From JAICJJ01 sp039809985 (GTDB lineage: Bacteria; Chloroflexota; Chloroflexia; Thermomicrobiales; UBA6265): a DNA stretch of 44,532 nt. The notes beneath the pieces are model-generated. The model saw nothing but the letters and a program-made list of their open reading frames with translations. It had not been told where the DNA came from and ran no database searches. Below, piece by piece: positions 25,885 through 32,867 of this stretch; position 1 is the first letter of the stretch; each line of letters starts with the position of its first letter. The stretch covers positions 1 through 44,532 of the forward strand of contig JBDHWC010000011.1 of NCBI GenBank assembly GCA_039809985.1, written 5' to 3'. The translations under genes and the position numbers were made by a program.

Positions 25885-27096
25885 GTGTCTTTGACGGCGA
25901 ATGCCGTCGCGCCCCTGTCCGGCGGAGCCTTTTCGCGGGGTGAGCCGACCGTTCCGGGGTCGCCGGTCTCGTTCCGCCTGCTGGCCGTGGACGGCTCGAG
26001 CCGGGCCCGCCGCGGCGTGATGGCCACCGCCCACGGCCAGGTGCAGACCCCGGCGTTCATGCCGGTTGGCACGCAGGCGTCGGTGAAGACGCTGCACCCG
26101 GCCGAGGTCCGTGCGGTCGGGGCGCGCATCCTGCTCGCCAACACCTACCACCTGATGCTGCGGCCGGGTCTGGACCTGCTGCGGGAGGCTGGCGGCCTGC
26201 ACCGCTTCATGGGCTGGGACGGCGCGATCCTGACCGACAGCGGCGGCTTCCAGATCTTCAGTCTGGCCCGGAACGCGAAGGTGACCGACCGCGGCGTCAC
26301 CTTCGCCTCCCACATCGACGGCAGCCGGCACCACCTGACGCCGGAGGAGGCGATGCGGCTGCAGGTCGGCTGGGGGTCCGACATCGCGATGGCCCTCGAC
26401 CACTTGGTCGGGTTGCCGAGCGAGCGAGGGGCGGTTCAGGCGGCAACAGAGCGGACCGCGCGCTGGCTCGACCGGTGCGTGCGGGCGTTCGCGGACCTCG
26501 ACGGGCACGCCACGGGGTCGGCGTTGTTCGGCATCTGCCAAGGCGGGATGGAGGCCGACCTGCGGCGGGAGAGCGCACGGATGCTCGCCGCCGCCGGGGT
26601 CTCGGGGTGCGCGATCGGCGGCCTCAGCGTCGGCGAGCCGAAACCGGTGATGGCCGAGATGCTGCGCGTCGTGACCGAGGAACTGCCGGCCGGGAAGCCG
26701 CGCTACCTGATGGGGGTCGGCTCGCCCGAGGACCTCTGGATGGGCGTCGAGCTCGGCGTCGACTTGTTCGACTGCGTGCTGCCGACGCGACTGGCCCGGA
26801 ACGGGGCGCTCTTCACCAGCGACGGCCGGATCGCGATCCGCAACGCGCGCTGGGCACGCCACCACGCCCCGGTCGACCCGGAGTGCGACTGCGACACCTG
26901 CCGGACGTTCACCGCGGCGTACCTGCACCACCTGTTCCGGGCCGGGGAGGTGCTCGGCCTGCGCCTGGCCTCGGTCCACAACCTGCGGTTCCTCGCCCGG
27001 CAGGCGGAGGCGATCCGGGCCGCGATCGAGGCCGGCACGTTCCGGTCGGCCCACGCCGCGTTCCGCGACCGGTACCGGGTGGTCGGCCAAGCCTAG
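25885..27096 (+). CDS. tgt: tRNA-guanine transglycosylase
   Basis: A TIM-barrel enzyme that exchanges guanine-34 for preQ1 in tRNAs with GUN anticodons. The conserved blocks are TPAFMPVGTQASVKTL, LANTYHL, LTDSGGFQIFSL, ALDH, FGICQGG, YLMGVGSPEDL and DLFDCVLPTRLARNG (nucleophile Asp). The zinc site CDCDTC...H is complete. The start is uncertain: TTG 25876, GTG 25885 and TTG 25891 are all possible and none has a good ribosome-binding site; the first about 30 residues are non-conserved. It starts about 20 bp after tatA/B, probably in one transcript. With yhhQ it indicates queuosine modification. Confidence 0.95.
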   Translation: MSLTANAVAPLSGGAFSRGEPTVPGSPVSFRLLAVDGSSRARRGVMATAHGQVQTPAFMPVGTQASVKTLHPAEVRAVGARILLANTYHLMLRPGLDLLREAGGLHRFMGWDGAILTDSGGFQIFSLARNAKVTDRGVTFASHIDGSRHHLTPEEAMRLQVGWGSDIAMALDHLVGLPSERGAVQAATERTARWLDRCVRAFADLDGHATGSALFGICQGGMEADLRRESARMLAAAGVSGCAIGGLSVGEPKPVMAEMLRVVTEELPAGKPRYLMGVGSPEDLWMGVELGVDLFDCVLPTRLARNGALFTSDGRIAIRNARWARHHAPVDPECDCDTCRTFTAAYLHHLFRAGEVLGLRLASVHNLRFLARQAEAIRAAIEAGTFRSAHAAFRDRYRVVGQA

Positions 27097-27138
27097 GCGT
27101 GCCGTCGCCTCGCGTTGGGCGCGCGGCGCGGGCGACCG

Positions 27139-27144
27139 TACAAT
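27139..27144 (+). promoter_or_regulatory. -10 element upstream of acpS
   Basis: TACAAT 57 bp before the acpS TTG, in the 104-bp gap after tgt. The -35 is not evident. Confidence 0.4.
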
Positions 27145-27200
27145 GGCGAGCCGGGGAGGATGCCGGGCGCGGCCAGCGGCATCGAACGGCGGGAGGCGGC

Positions 27201-27641
27201 TTGTACGTCCCGGAATTCGACCCGGAGCGGTGCGGCGCGGTGACGGTCGGCATCGACGTGATCGAGATCGACCGGATCGAGCGGGTGCTGGCGCTCTACG
27301 GGGAGCGGTTCCTGCGCAAGGTCTACACCGAGCGGGAACGGGAACGGTACCGGGGCCGGGTGCCGGAGCTCGCCGCGCGGTTCGCCGCCAAGGAGGCGAC
27401 CTCCAAGGCGCTCGGCACTGGCATTCGCGGCATTCGCTGGCAGGAGATGGAAGTGCTCGCCAACCGGCGCGGCAAGCCGGTCCTGGTGCTGCACGGCGAG
27501 GCGGCGCGTCGCGCCGAGCAGCTCGGTCTGGATGCCTTCGACGTCTCGCTGACGCACTCCCGAACCGACGCCATGGCGTTCGTCGTCGCCTTGAGACGGG
27601 CGGCGACGGCCGCCGACGAGCAAGAGCAGGAGCACCCGTGA
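27201..27641 (+). CDS. acpS: Holo-ACP synthase
   Basis: A phosphopantetheinyl transferase of the AcpS type, activating acyl carrier protein with the arm from CoA. VGIDVIEIDRIERVL provides the metal-binding Asp, RFAAKEATSKALGTG the second motif, and DVSLTHSRTDAMAFVV the third. The TTG at 27201 has GGGAGG 4 nt upstream and gives 146 aa. The GTG at 27240 gives 133 aa, nearer the family average; either is possible. The stop overlaps the next GTG by 4 bp. Confidence 0.93.
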   Translation: MYVPEFDPERCGAVTVGIDVIEIDRIERVLALYGERFLRKVYTERERERYRGRVPELAARFAAKEATSKALGTGIRGIRWQEMEVLANRRGKPVLVLHGEAARRAEQLGLDAFDVSLTHSRTDAMAFVVALRRAATAADEQEQEHP

Positions 27642-28675
27642 CTCGACGCGCAACCGCGGCCCCGCCGAAGCTGGGGCCGCATGACAAGGTGATCGACCGT
27701 TCGCTGGCCATGGGGCTCCTGCCGCGCCGCGAGGTCGGCGCGCACAAGTGGGGGGTGGGCGGCCTGGTGATCGTCGCCGGCGCGCCCGGCTACGCCGGGG
27801 CGGCGGTCCTCTCGTCGATGGCGGCCGGGCGGGCCGGGGCGGGGATCGTCACGCTCGCCTGCTCCCGCTCGGTGGCGGCGACGGTCGTCGGCGCGGTGCC
27901 GGAGACGGCCACGCTGTCGTTGCCGGAAAGCGAGACGGGCGCCGGCAGCAAGCGGACACGGGAGCAACTCGAGCAGCGCATCGAGAAGTCCCATGCGCTC
28001 CTGATCGGGCCCGGGCTCGGCCAGGACGAGGCTTCGACCGCGTTGCTGCGGTCGCTGTTCGGAAGCGTCCGGTCGCGCACCTCGATCGGGTTCGGCCAAG
28101 GGCCGAGCGCGGCGGACGGTGCCGCCTCCGACCTGAGCGCCGACGGCGGCCTCGTGGTCCGTTCCGGCAAGCCGGTGGTGATCGACGCCGACGGCCTCAA
28201 CTGGCTGGCGACGCAGGACGGCTGGTCGAACTGGATGCCGGCGGGACGGGCGACCCTGACCCCCCACGCCGGCGAGATGGCGCGCCTGACCGGCACCGAC
28301 GGCGAGGCGGTCACCGCCGACCCGTTGCGCGTGGCGCGGGAGGCCGCGGCTCGCTGGCAGCAGACGGTGGTGCTGAAGTGCGGCCACACCGCGGTCTCGG
28401 ACGGCGAGCGCACCTTCGTCGCGGCCGACGCGCCGCCGTCGCTGGCGACCGCGGGCAGCGGGGACGTGTTCGCCGGGACGATCGCCGCCTTGGTGGCCCA
28501 AGGGCTGAGTGGTTTCGACGCGGCGTCGCTGGCGATCTACGTCGGCAGCCGGGCGGCCCGGCGAATCGAGCGACGAACTGGCACGCTTGGCTTGGTGGCG
28601 GGCGACCTGCCGCTGGCCATTGCCGAGGAACTCGCCAGTCTCGAGCGCGGCGAGGAGGAGGAGAGCGGTGTCTGA
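27638..28675 (+). CDS. nnrD: ADP/ATP-dependent NAD(P)HX dehydratase
   Basis: A 345-aa ribokinase-like repair enzyme that restores hydrated NAD(P)H. Visible are AHKWGVGGLVIVAGAPGYAGAAVLSSMAAGRAGAGIVTL, LLIGPGLG, VIDADGLNWLA, LTPHAGEMARLTG and the C-terminal ATAGSGDVFAGTIAAL active-site loop. The usual N-terminal NnrE epimerase domain is absent. A non-conserved Ser/Gly-rich insertion lies at about residues 147-180. The GTG overlaps the acpS stop (GTGA), with AGGAG upstream. Confidence 0.91.
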   Translation: MTRRATAAPPKLGPHDKVIDRSLAMGLLPRREVGAHKWGVGGLVIVAGAPGYAGAAVLSSMAAGRAGAGIVTLACSRSVAATVVGAVPETATLSLPESETGAGSKRTREQLEQRIEKSHALLIGPGLGQDEASTALLRSLFGSVRSRTSIGFGQGPSAADGAASDLSADGGLVVRSGKPVVIDADGLNWLATQDGWSNWMPAGRATLTPHAGEMARLTGTDGEAVTADPLRVAREAAARWQQTVVLKCGHTAVSDGERTFVAADAPPSLATAGSGDVFAGTIAALVAQGLSGFDAASLAIYVGSRAARRIERRTGTLGLVAGDLPLAIAEELASLERGEEEESGV

Positions 28676-29156
28676 GTCGACCGCGGAATCGTCGGTCACC
28701 GTCCGGGCCGTGATGCGGACGCCGGCCCCGCTGGTCGACATCTCCGCCTCGGTTGGCGAGGTGGCGCGGCTGATGGCCGAGCAGCGCGTGTCGGGCGTGG
28801 CGGTGCTGGAGGACGGGGTGCTCGTCGGCATCGTGACCGAGGAGGACCTGATCGAGCGCATCGCCGAGCCCGACTTCCCGACGCTGGTGCCGTACTTCGA
28901 CGCGGTGTTCGTCGCCGACGCCGGCACGTCGTTCGACGAGGACTTGGCCAAGATCCTCGCCACCACCGCCGGCGAGCTGATGTCGTCCCCGGTGTTCAGC
29001 CTGCGCGACACGGCGACCCTGTCCGAGGTGGCGACCTTCTTCGTCGACCGCAAGTTCCGGCAGGCCCCGGTGGTGAACGCGGCAAACGAGATCGTCGGCA
29101 TCGTCAGTCGCGCCGACTTGGTGCCGGTGATCGCCCGGCTCGAGGCCGAGCCGTAG
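28668..29156 (+). CDS. Tandem CBS-domain protein
   Basis: A 162-aa protein made of two CBS motifs: VRAVMRTPAPLVDISASVGEVARLMAEQRVSGVAV...GIVTEEDL, and GELMSSPVFSLRDTATLSEVATFFVDRKFRQAPVV...GIVSRADL. Pairs of CBS motifs bind adenosine nucleotides and usually regulate a partner; no effector domain is attached. GGAGGAGGAGAG precedes the GTG, which overlaps nnrD by 8 bp. Coupling to nnrD, an ATP-dependent enzyme, hints at energy sensing, but this is inference. Confidence 0.9.
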   Translation: MSESTAESSVTVRAVMRTPAPLVDISASVGEVARLMAEQRVSGVAVLEDGVLVGIVTEEDLIERIAEPDFPTLVPYFDAVFVADAGTSFDEDLAKILATTAGELMSSPVFSLRDTATLSEVATFFVDRKFRQAPVVNAANEIVGIVSRADLVPVIARLEAEP

Positions 29157-29166
29157 GGGACGGTCC

Positions 29167-30372
29167 GTGGGCCTCCTGCCAGACATCTCCCGATACCCGG
29201 GCGTCGGGCGCGCGACCCGAGCGGTGGTCGATCTCGACGCGTTCGAGGGGAACATCAGGGCGCTTCGCGCGTTCGTCGGGCCGGCGGTCGAGTTGACCGC
29301 GGTGCTGAAGGCGAACGCCTACGGCCACGGCGCGCCGATGATGTCGGCCGCCGCCGTTGCCGCCGGCGCGGACCGGCTCGCGGTCGCGACGGTGGGCGAG
29401 GGCGCACAGCTCCGAGCCGCGGGCACCACGGCTCCGGTGATGGTGCTCGGCGCGGTCGACCTCGGCGAGGTGGAGGCCGCGCTCGAGGCCGACCTTGAGC
29501 TGACGATCGGCACGGCGGAACTGCTCGACCGGGTCGAGGCGACGGTGGCACGTTGCGCGGCGCGGAGGTCGCGACCAGTGCGATTGCACGTCAAGGTCGA
29601 CACGGGCCTGCGACGCTACGGGGCGTATCCCGAACTCGCGGCGGGACTCGCGCGGCGGGTCGCGGCGAACCCGAATCTGACCCTCGAAGGGTTGTTCACC
29701 CACTTCGCGACGTCGGAGGACGAGGACGACCCGTTCGCCGAGGAGCAGTACGCCGCCCTGCGGGCGGTGTCCGAGCGGCTGGCGGCCGAGGGCGTGGTGG
29801 CGCGGCGCGTGCACGCCGCGAACAGCGGCGGGGTGCTGGGCGGCAGCGCGTTCCACGCCGGGGCGGTGCGGCCGGGGATCGCCATCTACGGGATCGCGCC
29901 CTCCGCCGACCGGCCGTTGCTGCCGGGAATGCGACCGGTGATGACGCTGCGGAGCCGCTTGGTGCGGCTGTTCCCGCTCTCCCCGGGCGACACCGTTGGC
30001 TACGGTCGCACGTTCCGGGCCGGCCGGTCGATCCTCGCCGGGCTGGTGCCGATCGGCTACGCCGACGGGTACCGGCGGCAGCTCTCCGGGCGAGGCTGGA
30101 TGGCGGTGCAGGGCGAGCGCGCGCCGGTGCTGGGGCGCGTCTCGATGGACCAGACCGTCGTGGAGTTGCCGGCTGGCGCGGAGCACCGCGTCGGGGACGA
30201 GGTGGTGGTCGCCGGCGCGGACCCCGCCGGGGTCGCGCCGACGATGGACCAACTCGGCGAGATCGTCGGCACCAACTCGTACGAGATGCTGGTCGGCATT
30301 TCCGCGCGCGTGCCGCGTCATTACGTCCGGGGCGGCAAGCTGGTCGCGGTGGCCGAGGGGCTGGTCGTCTGA
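29167..30372 (+). CDS. alr: Alanine racemase
   Basis: A 401-aa PLP enzyme making D-alanine for peptidoglycan. The PLP lysine is Lys48 in AVLKANAYGHGA and the second base is Tyr279 in VGYGRTF. HVKVDTGLRRYG, NSGGVLGG, VRPGIAIYGI and LGRVSMDQTVVEL complete the fold. The GTG start lies 10 bp after the CBS gene, so it likely belongs to the acpS-nnrD-CBS-alr operon. A strong terminator follows. Confidence 0.96.
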   Translation: MGLLPDISRYPGVGRATRAVVDLDAFEGNIRALRAFVGPAVELTAVLKANAYGHGAPMMSAAAVAAGADRLAVATVGEGAQLRAAGTTAPVMVLGAVDLGEVEAALEADLELTIGTAELLDRVEATVARCAARRSRPVRLHVKVDTGLRRYGAYPELAAGLARRVAANPNLTLEGLFTHFATSEDEDDPFAEEQYAALRAVSERLAAEGVVARRVHAANSGGVLGGSAFHAGAVRPGIAIYGIAPSADRPLLPGMRPVMTLRSRLVRLFPLSPGDTVGYGRTFRAGRSILAGLVPIGYADGYRRQLSGRGWMAVQGERAPVLGRVSMDQTVVELPAGAEHRVGDEVVVAGADPAGVAPTMDQLGEIVGTNSYEMLVGISARVPRHYVRGGKLVAVAEGLVV

Positions 30373-30397
30373 CCGGCGCGGAATCGCGGGAACGACA

Positions 30398-30427
30398 ACG
30401 GGCCGGGGACGGATGTCCCCGGCCCGT
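30398..30427. terminator. Bidirectional terminator, alr/HTH gene
   Basis: A perfect 13-bp stem, ACGGGCCGGGGAC at 30398-30410 and its complement at 30415-30427, with loop GGAT. It lies between the converging genes. Confidence 0.85.
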
Positions 30428-30445
30428 GCCTGATGTCGTCGCGCG

Positions 30446-30976
30446 CTACTCCTGCGCCGAGAGCTCGGCCGCGACCCGCTTCAGGTTGTCGATGTCGCGG
30501 CGGACGACGAACGTGCGCCCGCTCATGTCGTCGCGGACGTAGTTGAGCGTCCGGTCGTCCATCCAACGGTAGATCGTCGGCCGGGTGACGCCGAGTTGCT
30601 GGGCGGCGTTGCCGATGCTGACCAGTTCCTGTGGATCGTAGGCCCGGTACTTCGCGACCGCCAGCATTCGCCCGAGGTCGGTGTCCCAGAAAGAGCGGGG
30701 CACCGAGTAGTCCTCGGCCGCGGCCGGCCAGAAGAGGAGCTGGAGCACCGACTCGATCGCGCCGAGGACGGCCTCCTTCTGCTCCCGGATCTCGCCCCGC
30801 GCGAGCGCGGCGAGGCGGGTCAAATCCTTGCCGAGCGGGCCACCGCGAAGCTCGTCCATGGAGAGGGACGCAAAGGCGGCGGGGCTCAGCTGGGAGATCA
30901 ACCGGTGGTGGTGGCTGTAGACAAGCTGCAGCGCCTGGTCCACCACGTCCTGATAGTCCGGCTGCTCGGCCTCCAC
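30446..30976 (-). CDS. Helix-turn-helix DNA-binding protein (excisionase/MerR-like HTH)
   Basis: A 176-aa protein with a helical N-terminal domain of unknown function. The C-terminal HTH (about residues 113-160) reads VSIGNAAQQLGVTRPTIYRWMDDRTL followed by a GRTFVVRRDIDNL wing, as in excisionase/HTH_17 proteins. It is likely a regulator. The start is set to the GTG at 30976, which has GGAAGGAG 5 nt upstream. An ATG at 31054 in the same frame lies upstream of the -10 of a near-consensus promoter and cannot be used from it. Monocistronic. The target is unknown. Confidence 0.82.
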   Translation of the reverse strand: MEAEQPDYQDVVDQALQLVYSHHHRLISQLSPAAFASLSMDELRGGPLGKDLTRLAALARGEIREQKEAVLGAIESVLQLLFWPAAAEDYSVPRSFWDTDLGRMLAVAKYRAYDPQELVSIGNAAQQLGVTRPTIYRWMDDRTLNYVRDDMSGRTFVVRRDIDNLKRVAAELSAQE

Positions 30977-31041
30977 GACGACTCCTTCCGACCGGTCGGG
31001 CAACAGTGGCCGCCACTTCTTCTCAACCACTGTACGGTCGG

Positions 31042-31070
31042 ATTCTATGCACATGAGATGAGGGTGTCAA
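31042..31070 (-). promoter_or_regulatory. Near-consensus promoter of the HTH gene
   Basis: On the - strand TTGACA (31065-31070), exactly 17 bp, TAGAAT (31042-31047). The best sigma-70 promoter in the window. The leader to the GTG would be about 59 nt. Confidence 0.85.
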
Positions 31071-31367
31071 TTTGCCCCTCAAGGTTCGGGGATTTTCCGG
31101 GACTCTTGGTGTAACAATGGCAGGAGCCGGATTCGCTCTGCGGAAGTTCGGACAAGTGAACGGACACCCTGCGCAACCTGTACGTACGTGCCTGACTGGC
31201 ACTGCCAGCGGCGCGACGCTGAACCGACGGACGAATCATGCCTGGCCCGGCACCCGGTGTACTCCGTCGCTCCGTCGCGGCGGGCGCGCGTACCGACACA
31301 GCGTACGAATTTTCGGCTCGCACCGTACAAGGTGAGGTTTTCGTTGGACGGACCCCGGTGCGGGCGC
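31071..31367. other. Non-coding region between HTH gene and membrane-protein gene
   Basis: About 300 bp, visibly richer in A/T than its neighbours, with GTACGTAC and several GTAC strings, a GTGCC/GGCAC mini-hairpin near 31190, and AATTTTCGG. Short frames exist on both strands but none looks like protein. It may hold the 3' end of the upstream gene, operators, or nothing functional. Confidence 0.5.
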
Positions 31368-31754
31368 CTACGGCTGGGGCGTGGCCGAGACGACGACGGG
31401 TACCGGGAAGTCCGGGGCCTTCTCCCGGCCGGTGGTGATGCCGCGGACGGCGAGGCCGAACATGAAGAGGGCGGCGAGGGCGTAGAGCATCAGCGCCCGG
31501 TGGGGATCCTTGGCCCGGGCGTAGCTCCAGATGAACGGCAGGGTGAGGATCGCGGTCGCCCCGTACAGGTAGTGGGTCGGGTCGGGCGGCCGCAGGTTGG
31601 CGAAGAGCAGGAGCACGCCGGCGAGCACCTGCACCGTGACCAGCACCTGACCGATGGCGAGGCTGCCGGCGAGGCTGCCGGAGAGCGTGCCGCCGCGGAC
31701 GAAGGCGACGGTGGCCCAGATGCCGACCGCGAGCATGTACATGGCCGTGGTCAT
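31368..31754 (-). CDS. Small four-span membrane protein, unknown function
   Basis: A 128-aa hydrophobic protein with four predicted TM helices: MYMLAVGIWATVAFV, IGQVLVTVQVLAGVLLLFANL, YGATAILTLPFIW and ALMLYALAALFMFGLAVRG. A Pro-rich tail follows. I do not recognise the family. The ATG at 31754 lacks a ribosome-binding site. A CTG at 31790, with GAAGAGG 6 nt upstream, would add 12 residues (LSTILLFHDRLA) and may be the true start. A TG-C-TATAGT -10 lies upstream. Confidence 0.75.
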   Translation of the reverse strand: MTTAMYMLAVGIWATVAFVRGGTLSGSLAGSLAIGQVLVTVQVLAGVLLLFANLRPPDPTHYLYGATAILTLPFIWSYARAKDPHRALMLYALAALFMFGLAVRGITTGREKAPDFPVPVVVSATPQP

Positions 31755-31832
31755 CGCCAGACGGTCGTGGAACAGCAGGATCGTGCTCAGGGCAGCCCTC
31801 TTCCGCTCGGTGGAGACGGTGCGTCGGGGGCG

Positions 31833-31841
31833 ACTATAGCA
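31833..31841 (-). promoter_or_regulatory. Extended -10 upstream of the four-span membrane protein
   Basis: On the - strand TGCTATAGT (TATAGT at 31833-31838). No -35 visible. It matches the extended -10 elements before yebC and tatA/B, with one base different. Confidence 0.5.
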
Positions 31842-31895
31842 CCGGCTGGCGGGAGCTCCGCGCCCGGGCGTTGCCCGCGACGCGGCAAGGCGGGC

Positions 31896-32747
31896 TCAGG
31901 ACGCGAACATCGACAGCTGGGCCGTTGGGCTGGGCCGCTCGGTGGAGCACCAGCGGACAGAGGACCGGCGGGGCAGCGGGGCGACGACAGCCCCGGAACT
32001 GACCCGCGCCAGATGCTGTTCGACGGTGCGCCGCGCGAGCTCCGGCCGGTTGTTGGTTTCCGAGAGATGGGCCAGCCAGACCGTTCGCCGCTCCGGCGCG
32101 CCGCGCAGCGACTCGGCGAGCGTCAGGCCGCAGTCGGCGTTCGAGAGGTGGCCCCGGTGCGAGAGGACGCGGCGCTTGAGGTGGGCAGGGTACGGGCCGG
32201 CCCGCAGCATCGCCTCGTCGTGGTTGGCCTCCAGCACGATGAGCGTGGACCGGCGGATCGGCTCGACGAGCCCGTCGTCGGCTTGGCCGAGGTCGGTGAC
32301 GACGAGGACGCCGATTCCTTGGCGCTCCAGCAGAAATCCGCACGGCTCGGCGGCGTCGTGGGAGACCGTCAGCGGCACGACCGCGAGTCCGGCCGCGTGG
32401 AACGTCGTTCCCGCGACGATCCGCACCGAGGCCGCCGCCGGGATCCGCGCCGCCGACTGCGTGCCATGCGTGGCGATGATCGGGACGCCCGCCCGGAGGA
32501 CCTGCGGCAGGCTGCGAACGTGGTCGCCGTGCTCGTGGGTGACGAGGACGGCGTCGAGGTCGCGCAGGCCGATCCCTTGGGCCCGGAGGCCGGCGGTGAT
32601 GGTACGGATGCCGACGCCGCAGTCGACGAGGAGGGCTCCGACCGGGGTGCGGACGAGGATCGCGTTCCCCGAGCTGCCGCTGCCGAACGAGACGACCGTC
32701 ACTCCCGGGTCGTCACGGTCTTCGGGATCGGTCGGGGTGCTGGTCAA
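31896..32747 (-). CDS. Metallo-beta-lactamase-fold hydrolase (YycJ/WalJ-like)
   Basis: A 283-aa protein. The N-terminal VVSFGSGSSGNAILV is typical of the YycJ/WalJ branch. The metal site includes THEHGDHVRSL, HDAAEPCG, VTDLGQ and the SHRGHLSN histidines. Relatives are exonuclease- or nuclease-like, but the substrate is unproven. The frame begins with TTG at 32747. A GTG at 32702 (VTVVSFGSGSS) is an alternative that would drop a polar, Asp-rich extension. Divergent from the UPF0182 gene. Confidence 0.86.
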   Translation of the reverse strand: MTSTPTDPEDRDDPGVTVVSFGSGSSGNAILVRTPVGALLVDCGVGIRTITAGLRAQGIGLRDLDAVLVTHEHGDHVRSLPQVLRAGVPIIATHGTQSAARIPAAASVRIVAGTTFHAAGLAVVPLTVSHDAAEPCGFLLERQGIGVLVVTDLGQADDGLVEPIRRSTLIVLEANHDEAMLRAGPYPAHLKRRVLSHRGHLSNADCGLTLAESLRGAPERRTVWLAHLSETNNRPELARRTVEQHLARVSSGAVVAPLPRRSSVRWCSTERPSPTAQLSMFAS

Positions 32748-32783
32748 GGTCTCGCCGCTCCGCTTTCGCCCGGGGGCGCCGTG

Positions 32784-32789
32784 TAGACT
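32784..32789 (+). promoter_or_regulatory. Possible -10 upstream of UPF0182 gene
   Basis: TAGACT, 79 bp before the GTG start in the divergent intergenic region. No -35 visible. Confidence 0.35.
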
Positions 32790-32867
32790 GGGCCGCGATC
32801 GTCCGGCGGACCCCCGGTCCGCACGAGCCGGTTCCTCGCGCGGGCGCGGGGAGAGCGGGAGGGATCG

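Noticed and set aside
31045..31335. Frames of 83-92 codons on both strands in the region upstream of the HTH gene
   Set aside because: They overlap a near-consensus promoter and have no plausible ribosome-binding site or protein-like composition.
31188..32786. 532-codon + strand frame across the membrane-protein and metallo-beta-lactamase genes
   Set aside because: Low-complexity Arg/Gly/Asp shadow; the - strand genes have TM pattern and metal motifs.
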